Shown: positions 33,008-42,799 of the stretch, one piece after another
Numbering within the stretch: position 1 is the first letter of the stretch
Layout of the letters: each line of letters starts with the position of its first letter
Source of the DNA: Loktanella sp. 3ANDIMAR09
Lineage (GTDB): Bacteria; Pseudomonadota; Alphaproteobacteria; Rhodobacterales; Rhodobacteraceae
NCBI RefSeq assembly: GCF_001420005.1
Contig: NZ_LJAK01000001.1
Location: 372,001 to 436,000, forward strand
Reading direction: 5' to 3'
DNA: 64,000 bases
Position numbers and translations under genes: made by a program
Notes under the pieces: model-generated
The model's input: only the letters and a program-made list of their open reading frames with translations
What the model was told of the DNA's origin: nothing
Databases searched by the model: none

Positions 33008-35767
33008 ATGTCGTCCTACGCTCCGTCCGAAATCGAACCGAAATGGCAGGCCGCATGGGCCGATGCCGGGACCTTTGTGTCCGAACGTGACGAGTCCAGG
33101 CCGAAATACTATGTGTTGGAAATGTTCCCCTACCCATCGGGGCGCCTGCACATCGGTCACGTGCGCAACTACACGATGGGTGACGTTGTGGCCCGGTACA
33201 AGATGTCGACAGGCCACAACGTGTTGCATCCGATGGGGTGGGATGCCTTTGGGATGCCTGCGGAAAATGCGGCAATGGCGACCGGTGGGCACCCGTCGGA
33301 TTACACCTACAACAACATCGCCGAAATGAAGACCCAGATGAAACCGCTGGGATGGTCCCTTGACTGGAGCCGTGAATTCGCGACCTGCGATCCTGCCTAT
33401 TACGGTCAGCAGCAGGCGCTGTTTCTGGACTTCCTGGAAAAAGGTCTGGTCTACCGCAAGAACGCCGTGGTGAACTGGGACCCGGTCGACATGACCGTGC
33501 TGGCCAACGAACAGGTCGAGGATGGCAAGGGCTGGCGGTCCGGCGCAGAGGTCGAGCGCCGCGAGCTGACGCAGTGGTTTTTCAAGATTTCCGACCATTC
33601 AGAAGAACTGCTGGAGGCGTTGGACGGTCTCGACAACTGGCCGGCCAAGGTCAAGTTGATGCAGGCCAACTGGATCGGCAAATCGCGCGGTCTGCAATTC
33701 TCTTTCAGCTTGATCGACGGCCCCGCAGGGCATGACCGGGTCGAGGTCTATACGACGCGACCCGACACGCTGCTCGGTGCGTCATTCGTCGGAATTTCGC
33801 CCGATCATCCGCTGGCCAAACAGCTGGAGGCCGACAATCCTGATGTCGCCGCCTTCTGTGCTGATGTCCGCAAGGGTGGCACAACCGAAGAGGCGCTGGA
33901 AAAGGCTGAAAAGCGTGGTTTCGATACCGGTCTGCGCGTCCGCCATCCGTTCGACACCGCCGCCGAACTGCCGGTCTATATCGCGAATTTCATTCTGATG
34001 GATTACGGCACCGGCGCGATTTTCGGGTGCCCGGCACACGATCAGCGCGATCTGGATTTTGCGAAAAAATATGATTTGCCCATTAAAGTTGCTTTGAAAC
34101 CCGTTGGCGCAATCGAGATCGATCCAAAAATTCGTGAACACCAAGAGTATATTCGGGACTTCAAACTAAACCCTAGCGAAAAGTCGCACTGGGCATTTGG
34201 CGACGAAGATTCCGGCGAGATTGAGTTTATCTGGATTAAAGACCACGCTTTGTCGTTTGGAAGTTATGCGCCGATAAAGCCAAGCAAGATTCCGCAAATG
34301 AACGAACTGATGTTGAAAATCAGGTCGCAGATAGGAATATACAAGGCATCCGAAGGCTTTGAGTACCCTGGTTTTAGTGCGATACGCTATCCGGCTACGG
34401 TGAGCGAGGCGATATCCGACGCGATCACGTTCTGCGAGGAAAATGGCGTCGGTCACGGCGTGACGAAATTCCGCCTGCGCGACTGGGGGCTGAGCCGTCA
34501 GCGCTATTGGGGTTGCCCGATCCCGGTGGTGCATTGCGACGCCTGCGGGGTCGTGCCCGAGAAAAAGGAAAACCTGCCGATTGAGCTGCCTTATGACGTC
34601 AGCTTTGACGTGCCGGGCAACCCTTTGGACCGGCATCCGACGTGGCGTGATTGCGCCTGTCCGTCATGCGGTGCTGCGGCACGGCGCGAAACCGACACGA
34701 TGGACACCTTTGTCGATTCGTCGTGGTATTTCGCCCGGTTCACAGCGCCAGGGGCCACAACCCCGACCAGCGCAGAAGATGCCGCCTATTGGATGAACGT
34801 CGACCAGTATATCGGTGGGATCGAACACGCGATTCTGCACCTGCTGTATTCGCGGTTCTTCGCCCGTGCGATGCATATGACCGGGCATTTGCCGGAAACG
34901 GCCAAGGAACCGTTCGATGCGCTGTTTACCCAAGGCATGGTGACCCACGCGATCTATACGACCAAGAACCCGCAGGATGGCCGCCCCGTTTATCACTATC
35001 CCGAAGAGGTCGAGCTGCGCGACGGCAAGGCGTATCTCAAGGAGGCAGGCACCGAAGTGACGGTGATTCCGTCGGCCAAGATGTCCAAGTCCAAGAACAA
35101 CGTTGTCGATCCCACGCGCATCGTTGCGGAATTCGGCGCTGATACTGCCCGCTGGTTCGTCTTGTCCGACAGCCCGCCGGAACGTGACGTTGAATGGACC
35201 GCAGCCGGTGCAGAGGCCGCGCACAAGCATCTGGGCCGCGTCTGGCGGATTGCCTCGGACATCGCCCAAGACACTTCCCCCGCCTCTGACGCGGATGAGG
35301 CCCTTCTCAAGGAGATGCACCGCGCGATTCGCGATGTGACCGGTGGGATCGACAGTTTCGGCTTCAACGCGGCCATTGCAAAGCTCTATGCCTTTACCAA
35401 TGCGCTGTCGAAATCCAAGGCAGGGAGCGCGGCCAAGCGGACAGCCGCGATGACGCTCGCGCAGTTGATGGCCCCGATGACACCGCATCTGGCAGAGGAA
35501 ATCTGGGCGCTCTTGGGTGGTGAGGGGCTGGTCATCGACGCGCCCTGGCCGCAGGTCGACGAGGCGATGCTGGTCGACGCCACGGTCACCTTGCCGATCC
35601 AGGTCAATGGCAAACGCAAGGCCGAGATTGTTGTCGCGGCAGACGCCTCCAAGGACGAGATCGAGGCACTGGCGCTGTCACAGGACGCGGTGCAGCGGAT
35701 GCTGGACGGTGGTGCCCCCAAGAAGATCATCGTCGTGCCGGGCCGGATCGTGAACATTGTCATCTGA
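33008..35767 (+). CDS. leuS: Leucyl-tRNA synthetase with an enlarged editing domain
   Basis: Charges tRNA-Leu in the cytoplasm. 919 residues from the ATG at 33008, some 50-70 more than I expect for a bacterial LeuRS. HIGH motif at 48-51 (PSGRLHIGH), KMSKS in [10 protein letters not shown], editing-site segments [12 protein letters not shown] and [19 protein letters not shown] with its conserved Asp. The catalytic core and C-terminal tRNA-binding end look normal ([20 protein letters not shown] zinc motif). Between about residues 352 and 468 the sequence departs from the usual CP1 pattern and the DNA becomes AT-rich; see the separate entry. Followed by lptE and holA with overlaps. Confidence 0.95.
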   Translation: MSSYAPSEIEPKWQAAWADAGTFVSERDESRPKYYVLEMFPYPSGRLHIGHVRNYTMGDVVARYKMSTGHNVLHPMGWDAFGMPAENAAMATGGHPSDYTYNNIAEMKTQMKPLGWSLDWSREFATCDPAYYGQQQALFLDFLEKGLVYRKNAVVNWDPVDMTVLANEQVEDGKGWRSGAEVERRELTQWFFKISDHSEELLEALDGLDNWPAKVKLMQANWIGKSRGLQFSFSLIDGPAGHDRVEVYTTRPDTLLGASFVGISPDHPLAKQLEADNPDVAAFCADVRKGGTTEEALEKAEKRGFDTGLRVRHPFDTAAELPVYIANFILMDYGTGAIFGCPAHDQRDLDFAKKYDLPIKVALKPVGAIEIDPKIREHQEYIRDFKLNPSEKSHWAFGDEDSGEIEFIWIKDHALSFGSYAPIKPSKIPQMNELMLKIRSQIGIYKASEGFEYPGFSAIRYPATVSEAISDAITFCEENGVGHGVTKFRLRDWGLSRQRYWGCPIPVVHCDACGVVPEKKENLPIELPYDVSFDVPGNPLDRHPTWRDCACPSCGAAARRETDTMDTFVDSSWYFARFTAPGATTPTSAEDAAYWMNVDQYIGGIEHAILHLLYSRFFARAMHMTGHLPETAKEPFDALFTQGMVTHAIYTTKNPQDGRPVYHYPEEVELRDGKAYLKEAGTEVTVIPSAKMSKSKNNVVDPTRIVAEFGADTARWFVLSDSPPERDVEWTAAGAEAAHKHLGRVWRIASDIAQDTSPASDADEALLKEMHRAIRDVTGGIDSFGFNAAIAKLYAFTNALSKSKAGSAAKRTAAMTLAQLMAPMTPHLAEEIWALLGGEGLVIDAPWPQVDEAMLVDATVTLPIQVNGKRKAEIVVAADASKDEIEALALSQDAVQRMLDGGAPKKIIVVPGRIVNIVI
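34060..34410 (+). other. Low-GC in-frame segment inside the leuS editing domain
   Basis: Bases 34081-34380 have 134 G+C of 300 by my count (45%), against a high-GC surrounding. The frame stays open. The encoded stretch ([19 protein letters not shown] and onwards to GFSAIRYPA) replaces the short linker that normally follows the HDQRD motif of the CP1 domain, and ends where the usual EAISDAI / GVGHGV segment resumes. It carries many Lys and Ile, unlike its neighbours. It looks like an inserted or exchanged block, not an intein (no Cys start or His-Asn end). Confidence 0.6.
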
Positions 35768-36239
35768 GGGCATCACCCGACGTGCGGCCCTCTTGGCTGT
35801 GCTTGCGCTGGGGGCCTGCGGGTTCACACCCGCTCTGGCACCGGGGGGCACGGGTGACGCCTTGCGGGGGCAGGTCGCGATCGAGGCGCCACGCAGCATT
35901 GCCGGCTTTGCGATACGGTCGCGTCTGGTTGACCGTCTGGGCGATGGTGCCGGGCCATATCGCCTGTCCGTCAGTCTGGACCGCGCCCAAGAGGCGGCGG
36001 CGTTGTCGACGGGTGGGGACATCCTGCGGTACAACGTGGTTGGTGCCGCAGGCTGGGCGCTGACGGATGCGGACGGGATGCGTCTGGGCGGCGGTCAGGT
36101 CGATGCCTTTACCAGCTATGCGGCCACGGGATCGACCGTGGCGACGCAAACGGCCGCGACCGACGCGAATGGACGCCTGATGATCCTGTTGGCCGACCGG
36201 ATCGTGGCGGACATCTATCTGTTGGACCTCGCGCGATGA
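35757..36239 (+). CDS. lptE: LPS assembly lipoprotein LptE
   Basis: 160 residues, starting at a TTG at 35757, 11 bases inside leuS; no ATG or GTG fits better. The signal peptide has twin Arg ([15 protein letters not shown]) and a lipobox with Cys at 21. The body, [15 protein letters not shown] to [16 protein letters not shown], has the short length and C-terminal helix of alphaproteobacterial LptE, the plug of the LptD barrel. Its position between leuS and holA is the usual one. Sequence conservation in this family is low, so the context counts strongly. Confidence 0.85.
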   Translation: MSSEGITRRAALLAVLALGACGFTPALAPGGTGDALRGQVAIEAPRSIAGFAIRSRLVDRLGDGAGPYRLSVSLDRAQEAAALSTGGDILRYNVVGAAGWALTDADGMRLGGGQVDAFTSYAATGSTVATQTAATDANGRLMILLADRIVADIYLLDLAR

Positions 36240-37258
36240 AGCTGGCGGGCCGGGATGCGGCCGGGTTCCTGCGCAAGCCTGACCCGACCCGCGCAGGCAT
36301 TCTGATCTTTGGTGCGGACCCCGTCCGTGTGGCCACGGCGCGTGCGCAGGTGATCGCGGCACTGGTCGGCCCGCAAGGCGAAGCCGAGATGCGGCTGACG
36401 CGCATTCCTGCCGGTGATCTGCGCAAGGACGGCGCAGTGTTGGACGACGCGGTCAAGGCGCAGGGGTTTTTCCCAGGGCCGCGCGTTGTGCATCTGGACG
36501 AGGCGACGGATGGGCTGTCACAGCAGGTCGCTGCCGCACTCGAGGATTGGCGCGAGGGCGATGCACAGATCGTTGCGACCGCAGGCCAGCTGACGGCCAA
36601 GTCAGCCCTGCGCAAGGCATTCGAGGGGCACCGTAACGCGGTTGCCATCGGACTGTATGATGATCCACCGGGGCGGGATGAAATCGAGGCCCAGCTGTCA
36701 GCTGCCGGTCTGCAACCGCCGTCGCGGGACGTGATGGAGGCGATCACAGGCCTGGCCCATGGCCTGACGCCGGGCGACTTTCGCCAGACGATCGAAAAAC
36801 TGGGCCTGTACAAGCGTGGAGATACGCTGCCCGTGACGGTCGAAGAGGTGCATCTTTGCGCACCGCAGGCAGCCGATGTGGATGTGGACGACATTCTGGA
36901 TGTGGTCAGTGCCGGCGACACTGCGCAGATCGGCACCGTTCTGCGTGACCTATATGCGCAGGGTGTCGCGCCCACGACGCTGTGCATCGGCGCGATGCGC
37001 CATTTCCGGCGGTTGCATACGGTTGCGTCCGATCCGGGCGGTGCAGGGCAGGGGATCGCACGGTTGCGCCCGCCGGTGTTCGGTCCCCGCCGGGACAAGA
37101 TCATGCGTCAGGCCAGCCACTGGGGCCGCGTACGGCTGGAACAGGCGCTGACGACACTGACGGATACCGACCTGACGATCCGGTCATCCAGCCAGGCCCC
37201 GCAGGCGGCCCTGATGGAACGCACGCTGATCCGTCTGGCAATGATGGCACGCCGCTAG
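36236..37258 (+). CDS. holA: DNA polymerase III subunit delta
   Basis: 340 residues. Part of the clamp loader. FLRKPDPTRAGILIFGADPVRVATARAQVIAAL near the N-terminus and the C-terminal RHFRRLHTVASDPG and VFGPRRDKIMRQASHW are typical of HolA; the middle domain has LGLYKRGDTLPVTVEEVHL. No Walker motif is expected in delta. The ATG overlaps the lptE stop as ATGA. Confidence 0.92.
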   Translation: MKLAGRDAAGFLRKPDPTRAGILIFGADPVRVATARAQVIAALVGPQGEAEMRLTRIPAGDLRKDGAVLDDAVKAQGFFPGPRVVHLDEATDGLSQQVAAALEDWREGDAQIVATAGQLTAKSALRKAFEGHRNAVAIGLYDDPPGRDEIEAQLSAAGLQPPSRDVMEAITGLAHGLTPGDFRQTIEKLGLYKRGDTLPVTVEEVHLCAPQAADVDVDDILDVVSAGDTAQIGTVLRDLYAQGVAPTTLCIGAMRHFRRLHTVASDPGGAGQGIARLRPPVFGPRRDKIMRQASHWGRVRLEQALTTLTDTDLTIRSSSQAPQAALMERTLIRLAMMARR

Positions 37259-37302
37259 GCGGACCGGGTCACCACATCTGCGCAATAGCAAAGGTTCAAA
37301 CG

Positions 37303-37332
37303 AAAAAGGCTGACCCGAAGGCCAGCCTTTCG
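37303..37332 (-). terminator. Terminator for the yjbE-like gene
   Basis: AAAGGCTG/CAGCCTTT stem of 8 bp with a 10-base loop; on the minus strand it is followed by TTTTT-like sequence (five A on the plus strand at 37303-37307). It may also serve holA on the other strand. Confidence 0.65.
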
Positions 37333-37354
37333 AACTTCAAGATCCGGGGATCTA

Positions 37355-37594
37355 TTAGTTGGTGGTGGTGGTCGCTGCAGCTTCGTCGTCGTCGCTGTCT
37401 GCGGATGCCAGAACCAGAGCTGCCAGCAGGCCGAGAACGACGTAGCCGGAGTTGATGGAGCCAGCAGGAGCCATCGGGGTGTCAACCATGACAACCGGTG
37501 CTTCCATGACTTCGGGTGCCAGGCCGCCAGCGGTAGCTGCGGCACCGGTCACTGCGATAGCAGCAGAGGCGGCGAGAGTAGTGATGATGCGCAT
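37355..37594 (-). CDS. YjbE/GfcA-like small Thr-rich exported protein
   Basis: 79 residues. Signal-type N-terminus (MRIITTLAASAAIAVTGAAA), a middle region, one hydrophobic helix (YVVLGLLAALVLASA) and an acidic, then Ala/Thr-rich tail (SDSDDDEAAATTTTN-like). Size, envelope targeting and the terminal Thr run recall YjbE/GfcA, the small first protein of the yjbEFGH / gfcABCD exopolysaccharide operons. Here it comes last, 106 bases after the gfcB-like gene on the same strand. Similarity is by layout, not by aligned residues. The good terminator behind it supports a highly transcribed gene. Confidence 0.5.
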   Translation of the reverse strand: MRIITTLAASAAIAVTGAAATAGGLAPEVMEAPVVMVDTPMAPAGSINSGYVVLGLLAALVLASADSDDDEAAATTTTN

Positions 37595-37700
37595 GTCGGT
37601 ACTCCAATTAGATGCACTGTGTGGATGATCTAGGGTTGTCTAACTACGTTTCACGCTCGAAACAAGATACTTCTTAATTTCGGGCGCTTGCGGCCCGTGT

Positions 37701-38369
37701 TCAGGGGCGATCCAGAACAAGGAAACCCAGTTCGGGGCTGATCGCCTGCCTGCTGCGGACAATCTGCCCGCTACCATCCAGCCAGTAAGTGTTTGTAAAC
37801 GATAGGTTTTCGTTCTGACACTGCTCTTCGTAACGCCGCGTAAACACATCCAATTCGACGATTCTGATTGTTTCCGGACCGGCAGAATTGATGCTGCACT
37901 GCAACACTTCGGTTGAAATCTGGTCCAGATCGGACAGTGTTTCATGCGTTCTGACCGCATTTCCGCCGCCAGCGGCCAGTGCGCGGCGGGATTCGATCAC
38001 CGATGCCGCCATCAGATCACGCGGAAAGCCGCGTGTGGCGATGACGATTCCGTTCTCTGTGGTGATGGATGCTTCGTCTTCACTGATCCAGGTGACGCGG
38101 TTGAGGTTGATGGCGGCGGGCACCATCAGGGCGCGCGATGTCCCCTCGTACGCCTCGACAACCATGACGTCGCCCGGCAGCTGATCTACCATGGCGCGGG
38201 TCACAACAAAGGGTGCGGCCTCGGTCGCGGGCTCTTGCCCAGGAAGGGGCAGGTAGTTCAACGCCTGTCTCACTGCACCGGCACCCTGGTCCCCCTCGTT
38301 CAGCGGACCGCATGCGGTCAGCCCAAGGATGCAGGCACCCATGGCTAATCCTTGCCAGACTGTCGTCAT
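37701..38369 (-). CDS. YjbF/GfcB family lipoprotein
   Basis: 222 residues with a lipobox LGLTAC (Cys20). The mature part begins with a short helical region and continues as a beta-rich domain: NRVTWISEDEASITTENGIVIATRGFPRDLM is the family's most recognisable stretch, and the C-terminal IVRSRQAISPELGFLVLDRP fits. GfcB/YjbF lipoproteins serve polysaccharide export with YjbH/GfcD. The ATG overlaps the yjbH stop by 4 bases, so they are cotranslated. Confidence 0.8.
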   Translation of the reverse strand: MTTVWQGLAMGACILGLTACGPLNEGDQGAGAVRQALNYLPLPGQEPATEAAPFVVTRAMVDQLPGDVMVVEAYEGTSRALMVPAAINLNRVTWISEDEASITTENGIVIATRGFPRDLMAASVIESRRALAAGGGNAVRTHETLSDLDQISTEVLQCSINSAGPETIRIVELDVFTRRYEEQCQNENLSFTNTYWLDGSGQIVRSRQAISPELGFLVLDRP

Positions 38370-40549
38370 CGCCAGAACCTCCCGCTGGTATCCTCAAGGT
38401 CGTTGAACTGACCGTCGCGCAGGCTGTTGTACAGACGGCCCGGCACCCGCAGGCGCGCGCCGCCGTCACGTGTCAGCGAACGCAATCCCGTGGAAACGGT
38501 CCTGCGGGTCGGTGATCCGATAAAGTAATCGGCTGGAATCGTCAGGCGGATCCCCTTGTCAAAGGAGCCTTCGCCGAATTGGCTGAACGGCATGTCGGTC
38601 AGGGTAAAGAACCCGCCAACGCGCCAGCCGTTGTCGAATTCGCGGTCCAGCGAGAATGTTGCGCCATAGTCGCCTGCCAGGTAGCGGCCCACGTCCAGTT
38701 GCGCATGATAGCCCTCGCCGATGTCGTAGTAGCCGGACAGATGGCCTGTCACCACGTCGTAGTCGCCGACCTCGACCCGGTCGCCGTTGCGCTGCGTTTC
38801 ATACAGGGCAAATCCGAACCCCATGTCCTGGTCGCGCAGCTTGGAATAATTCAGCTCTGCACCGATGGCCCAGCGGCGATCAACCGGCGCATAAAGTACC
38901 TCGCCGGACACGCCGCCGTACATTTTTTCCAGGTAGCCTGCCGTCAGGCGGCCATAGACCTCTGGCGCAAGGCGGTCGGCATAGGACACATACAGCCGGT
39001 CCAGCTGCAATCCGCCGTCCAGCCCGAAATAGGTCTGATCGGTCCGCACGTTCACGTAGTCATTGGAATCGCGGAAATCGACCAGCGGATCGCGTGCACC
39101 CAAGGCCGAGATGGAGGTTCGGCCCACGAACGACAGTTTGCGGGTGGCCTGATATTCGGCGTCAAAGGCCAGGCCGAAATCCGGGCTGATCGGTTCCCCC
39201 GGTGTGAACAGAACGAAATCGAGGTAAGGTCCGATGCCCCATTCGAATTTTGGGCTTGGCACGGGGGCCAGATCCAGCGGTGCATCGGGGCCTGCGGGCG
39301 CGATCGCGATTTCGTCGAAAATCGCTGCGGTGCTGCCGACGGTGTTTTCCAGATCCTCGAAATCCGTGCGCGGCAGGGATACGGCCGACAGGGGCAGGCC
39401 GTTGCGCTGGGGTTCCAGCACAAAGGTCTCGATCGCGTCAGGCATGACTTGCGTCATCATCCGGGCGACACGGCCAATGGCCTGCGTTTCGGACCGGTAG
39501 CGGTTGTTTTCGAACCGGACCCGCGCGGTGCGATCCGTCATGTCCAGACCGATCAGGTCGATGCCCTCGATCTCGAGCAAGCCTGTCAGCGCCTCTCGGA
39601 TGGCGGGCTGTGCGCCGCGGTTCCACGATTGCGCGGCGCGCTGCGCCTCGGTGCGTGTCTTGATCGGGGCCGGTGCCCTGTCCAGCCCGCTGAATGTCGG
39701 GCGTTCGTTGGGGTTGATCGTGAATGTTGCACGCACCCCCAACTCGTTGCCGTACATATAGCTGGCCCCCAGTTCGACACCGGGTTTCGGGCGGTAGGAC
39801 ACGCCGAAATTCAGCGGCGAAGACACCTGCACGGCGGGCCGTGCCTGGCCCGGTTCATAGGCGATGGATGAATATTCTGCCTTGAAGGTCAGGTTCGGGG
39901 TCGCGGTATATTCGATCCCGCCAAATGGCGCGATATCGCCGCGAAACCATTGTTCGACCGACAGCTGACCGCCGGTGTTCACACCCGCATCCTCGTCAAA
40001 GACATCGGGTTCGTCGCGGGTATCAAAGCTGCCGCCCAGTGGGTTGCTGACCCCGTTGCGTTCGCCCATGCGCCCCCAGCCCAGACCGGCCGTCACCTTG
40101 AGGTTGGAACCGACGGATTTGGTGCCGACGATGTATTCGGAGCTGTAGCGGCCGGTACCAAGAAAATCGCGCAGACCCACCGCGACGGCAGGCAGATAGC
40201 GCCCCTCGTTCGTCAGGCGATACTGGATGTCGAAACTGCGGTCGTAGGTGGTTGCGATGCCGCGGGTGCCATCCGCGCGCAGGCTGCCGTAGATATCGAA
40301 CACCCCGTAGCGAAAGCTGCCGGAAATCCGGTCATTCAGCTGAAAGGTCAGGGTCGTGCGGTATCCTGCGGTATCGGAATAGCTGCTGGTGATTGCCAGT
40401 TCGCCGCTGTCGGCTGTCTCGGCGGTGGGCATTTCCAAAAGACCGGTCGTACCAAAGCTTGTGTAGGTCGGACCCTCGGCGGACAAGGGTGCCGCCAGTA
40501 CTGTCAACAGCGCAGCATAGCTGGTTGTCCTGGCATATTTCAGCGTCAT
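38366..40549 (-). CDS. YjbH/GfcD family outer-membrane beta-barrel protein
   Basis: 727 residues from the ATG at 40549; the longer frame is not used because it has no signal peptide. Signal about 1-24, then the YjbH start TYTSFGTTGLLEMPTAETADSGELAITSSY, followed by a long series of amphipathic strands (two barrel halves around a soluble region near 300-430) and a C-terminal GRFWR. It should form the outer-membrane exit for an exopolysaccharide together with the GfcB-like lipoprotein. Confidence 0.87.
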   Translation of the reverse strand: MTLKYARTTSYAALLTVLAAPLSAEGPTYTSFGTTGLLEMPTAETADSGELAITSSYSDTAGYRTTLTFQLNDRISGSFRYGVFDIYGSLRADGTRGIATTYDRSFDIQYRLTNEGRYLPAVAVGLRDFLGTGRYSSEYIVGTKSVGSNLKVTAGLGWGRMGERNGVSNPLGGSFDTRDEPDVFDEDAGVNTGGQLSVEQWFRGDIAPFGGIEYTATPNLTFKAEYSSIAYEPGQARPAVQVSSPLNFGVSYRPKPGVELGASYMYGNELGVRATFTINPNERPTFSGLDRAPAPIKTRTEAQRAAQSWNRGAQPAIREALTGLLEIEGIDLIGLDMTDRTARVRFENNRYRSETQAIGRVARMMTQVMPDAIETFVLEPQRNGLPLSAVSLPRTDFEDLENTVGSTAAIFDEIAIAPAGPDAPLDLAPVPSPKFEWGIGPYLDFVLFTPGEPISPDFGLAFDAEYQATRKLSFVGRTSISALGARDPLVDFRDSNDYVNVRTDQTYFGLDGGLQLDRLYVSYADRLAPEVYGRLTAGYLEKMYGGVSGEVLYAPVDRRWAIGAELNYSKLRDQDMGFGFALYETQRNGDRVEVGDYDVVTGHLSGYYDIGEGYHAQLDVGRYLAGDYGATFSLDREFDNGWRVGGFFTLTDMPFSQFGEGSFDKGIRLTIPADYFIGSPTRRTVSTGLRSLTRDGGARLRVPGRLYNSLRDGQFNDLEDTSGRFWR

Positions 40550-40644
40550 CTGCGTCACCTTCGTCCCTGCTTTATGGGCTTCTAACAGGAGGGGCCGCAG
40601 TTGGAAATCTTGAAAATCCGTCGGGGGCGAATCGTGCCAAGCGG

Positions 40645-41832
40645 TCACACGCCAGCACCAGGACCGGACGCGGACGCCGCGGCAAGCGCCTGCTGCGCCG
40701 CTGCCCGCCCGGTCGCAAGGCAGGCCGTGATCAGGTAGCCACCGGTCGGCGCATCCCAATCCAGCATTTCCCCCGCGCAATATGTGCCGGACCTGTCACG
40801 CAGTGCAAATCCGTCCAGCGCGTCCCAGCGCAGCCCGCCCGCGGTCGATATGGCCTGATTCAGCGGCATGGGCCCCTGCACGGGCAGCGGTAGCGACTTG
40901 AGCGCCAGTGCCAGCGCGGCGGGGCTGTTGTCGGTCATGCGTGCACATTCGTTGAACAGCGCCTGTTTGACGACGGGCAGTTTGATCCCCTTGCGCAGCA
41001 GTGTCGCGCGGGACGGCTTGCCGGTGACGCGGGACAATCTGGCCGCGATGTCATCCACACCCAGATCGGGCAGCAAATCGACGTGCAGAGCTGCACCCTG
41101 CATCAGCGCATGGCTGACCTCGTAGATGCCGCCGCCCTCGACGCCGTCGCGTGTCAGAACCCATTCGCCCCGCGACGTCAGTTCCCCGGCCCGCAGGACC
41201 GTCGCCTTGACCGGCTGTCCGATGACAGTGGCCATGTGATGCGACCAATCCACGCGAAAACCGCCGTTTGACGCGCGAAACGGGGCAACCTGCGCAAATT
41301 GTCCGGCCCAGGCCCCATCGGACCCAAGGCGCTGCCAGCTTGCGCCGCCCATCGCGAGGATCGTGATGTCAGCTGACACATGCCGTGGTCCATCAGGCGT
41401 GTCGAACAGGCAACCATCTGCGTCAAAGCCAGTCCAGCGCCAGCGCATCCGGCGCTGCACACCCTGCGCATCCAGCCGCGCGAGCCAGGCGCGCAACAGC
41501 GGCGAGGCCTTCATCACGACCGGAAACACCCGCCCGGTCGATCCAGTAAAGACCTGCTGACCCAGATCATTGGCCCATTGGACTGCTTCATCCGGGCCAA
41601 AGGCTGCCAATGCGGCACGCAGGGCAGGCGAGGTTTCGGCGTAGCGGTCTGCGAATTTGGCGGGGTCTTCGGCCTTGGTCAGGTTCAGGCCGGATTTGCC
41701 CGCCATCAGGAACTTGCGACCGACCGACGGCATCCGGTCGGCGATCGTGACCGACAGCCCGGCACCGGACAGCACGTCGGCGGCCATCAGACCGGCAGGT
41801 CCGGCACCGATCACAAGGGCGGTCTGTGTCAT
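40645..41832 (-). CDS. TIGR03862-type flavoprotein (HI0933/BaiN family)
   Basis: 395 residues. FAD motif VIGAGPAGLMAADVLSGAG at 7-25, GRKFLMAGKSGLNLT at about 38-52 (hallmark of the HI0933 / BaiN-like group), LAMGGASWQRLGSDG in the middle and the C-terminal YCAGEMLDWDAPTGGYLITACLATG. The last motif, with the cofactor-binding Gly run, marks the TIGR03862 branch. Reaction unknown; some relatives reduce steroids, which does not predict the substrate here. Confidence 0.85.
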   Translation of the reverse strand: MTQTALVIGAGPAGLMAADVLSGAGLSVTIADRMPSVGRKFLMAGKSGLNLTKAEDPAKFADRYAETSPALRAALAAFGPDEAVQWANDLGQQVFTGSTGRVFPVVMKASPLLRAWLARLDAQGVQRRMRWRWTGFDADGCLFDTPDGPRHVSADITILAMGGASWQRLGSDGAWAGQFAQVAPFRASNGGFRVDWSHHMATVIGQPVKATVLRAGELTSRGEWVLTRDGVEGGGIYEVSHALMQGAALHVDLLPDLGVDDIAARLSRVTGKPSRATLLRKGIKLPVVKQALFNECARMTDNSPAALALALKSLPLPVQGPMPLNQAISTAGGLRWDALDGFALRDRSGTYCAGEMLDWDAPTGGYLITACLATGRAAAQQALAAASASGPGAGV

Positions 41833-41868
41833 GGCTTGGCGATCCTCTGTGTTGGATTATCTTGTGCG

Positions 41869-42183
41869 ATGATGACGCGTGACCCGCAAGACACCCTTCC
41901 GACCTGTGCGCTGTGCCTGCGGCCGGTGCCGCCCGGCGTGCCGCAAAGCCAGCACCATCTGATCCCCAAGCTGAAGGGCGGCAAGGGTGGGCCGACCGTC
42001 CTGGTTCATCACATCTGCCACAAGGAAATTCACGCGACCCTGTCAGAGTCCGAACTGGCCCGGGTCTACAACACGCCAGAGATGCTGCGCAGTCATCCCC
42101 GGCTGGAAAAATTCGCAAAATGGGTCGCCAAACGCCCGCCGGAATTCATGTCCAAGGTGCCAAAGCGCAAACGCGGGCGTTAG
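41869..42183 (+). CDS. HNH endonuclease-like protein
   Basis: 104 residues; ATG at 41869 or 41872. Zinc-binding CALC (Cys13, Cys16 from the first Met) and HHICHKEIH, with the HNH-type His in SQHHLIPKLKGG. This small family occurs singly in many bacteria and is usually not part of a restriction system; a nicking or repair role is unproven. The basic tail (SKVPKRKRGR) could bind DNA. Divergent from the flavoprotein gene, convergent with the enoyl-CoA hydratase. Confidence 0.78.
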   Translation: MMTRDPQDTLPTCALCLRPVPPGVPQSQHHLIPKLKGGKGGPTVLVHHICHKEIHATLSESELARVYNTPEMLRSHPRLEKFAKWVAKRPPEFMSKVPKRKRGR

Positions 42184-42202
42184 GTTTGGTGGGCTGTCAT
42201 CG

Positions 42203-42799
42203 TTAGAAAAGTGATTTCAGGTCGCGCACATGGTCTGCATCGGCCTGCAACGCTGCCGTCGCCATGGCGCGGGCCGCAGCGACGGGGTCATCCGCGACTT
42301 CTTCGATCAGTCCGTATGTCAGCGCCTGCTCTGCCGTCCATTTCTGCGCGCCCAGCAGCAGCGATTTTGCCCGCGCCGGACCGCACAGTGCCACCAGCCG
42401 GGGGGGATCGGACGGTTGCGGGCGCACGCCCATTTTCATCACCGGATAGAAAAAACGGGCCCCCGGCACCGCGATGCGCATGTCGCAGGCCAGCGCCATT
42501 CCCATCGCGCCCCCGGCCAGCGTGCCGTTCAGTGCGGCGATGGTCAGGCCGGGATGATCGGCAATGGCGGTGGACAATTCTTCCCACAGGGGTGAGGTGG
42601 CCAGCCTGCCGACATCGGCCAGATCGGCCCCGGCGCTGAAGACGCGCCCGTTTCCGGTCAGGATCAATGCGCTGGAATCCTGGGCGGCCTGCACGGCGCG
42701 GCACAGCTCTGCCAGCATGGCGGCAGTCAGTGCGTTTGCCTTGTCCGGGCGGTCCAGCGTGAGAATCGTCAGCTCGCCTTCGGTCGCGGTGTGGATCAC
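42203..42799 (-). CDS. Enoyl-CoA hydratase/isomerase family protein
   Basis: 198 residues from the GTG at 42799, which overlaps the SDR stop as GTGA. Crotonase fold, short form. LDRPDKANAL, FSAGADLADVG (oxyanion hole) and AALNGTLAGGAMGMALACDMRIA are present. One active-site acid of true hydratases is not obvious, so isomerase or hydrolase activity is possible. Cotranslated with the SDR upstream. Confidence 0.88.
   Translation of the reverse strand: MIHTATEGELTILTLDRPDKANALTAAMLAELCRAVQAAQDSSALILTGNGRVFSAGADLADVGRLATSPLWEELSTAIADHPGLTIAALNGTLAGGAMGMALACDMRIAVPGARFFYPVMKMGVRPQPSDPPRLVALCGPARAKSLLLGAQKWTAEQALTYGLIEEVADDPVAAARAMATAALQADADHVRDLKSLF

Noticed and set aside
34060-34410. Intein in leuS
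   Set aside because: No N-terminal Cys/Ser splice block, no His-Asn end, and the block is too short for an intein.
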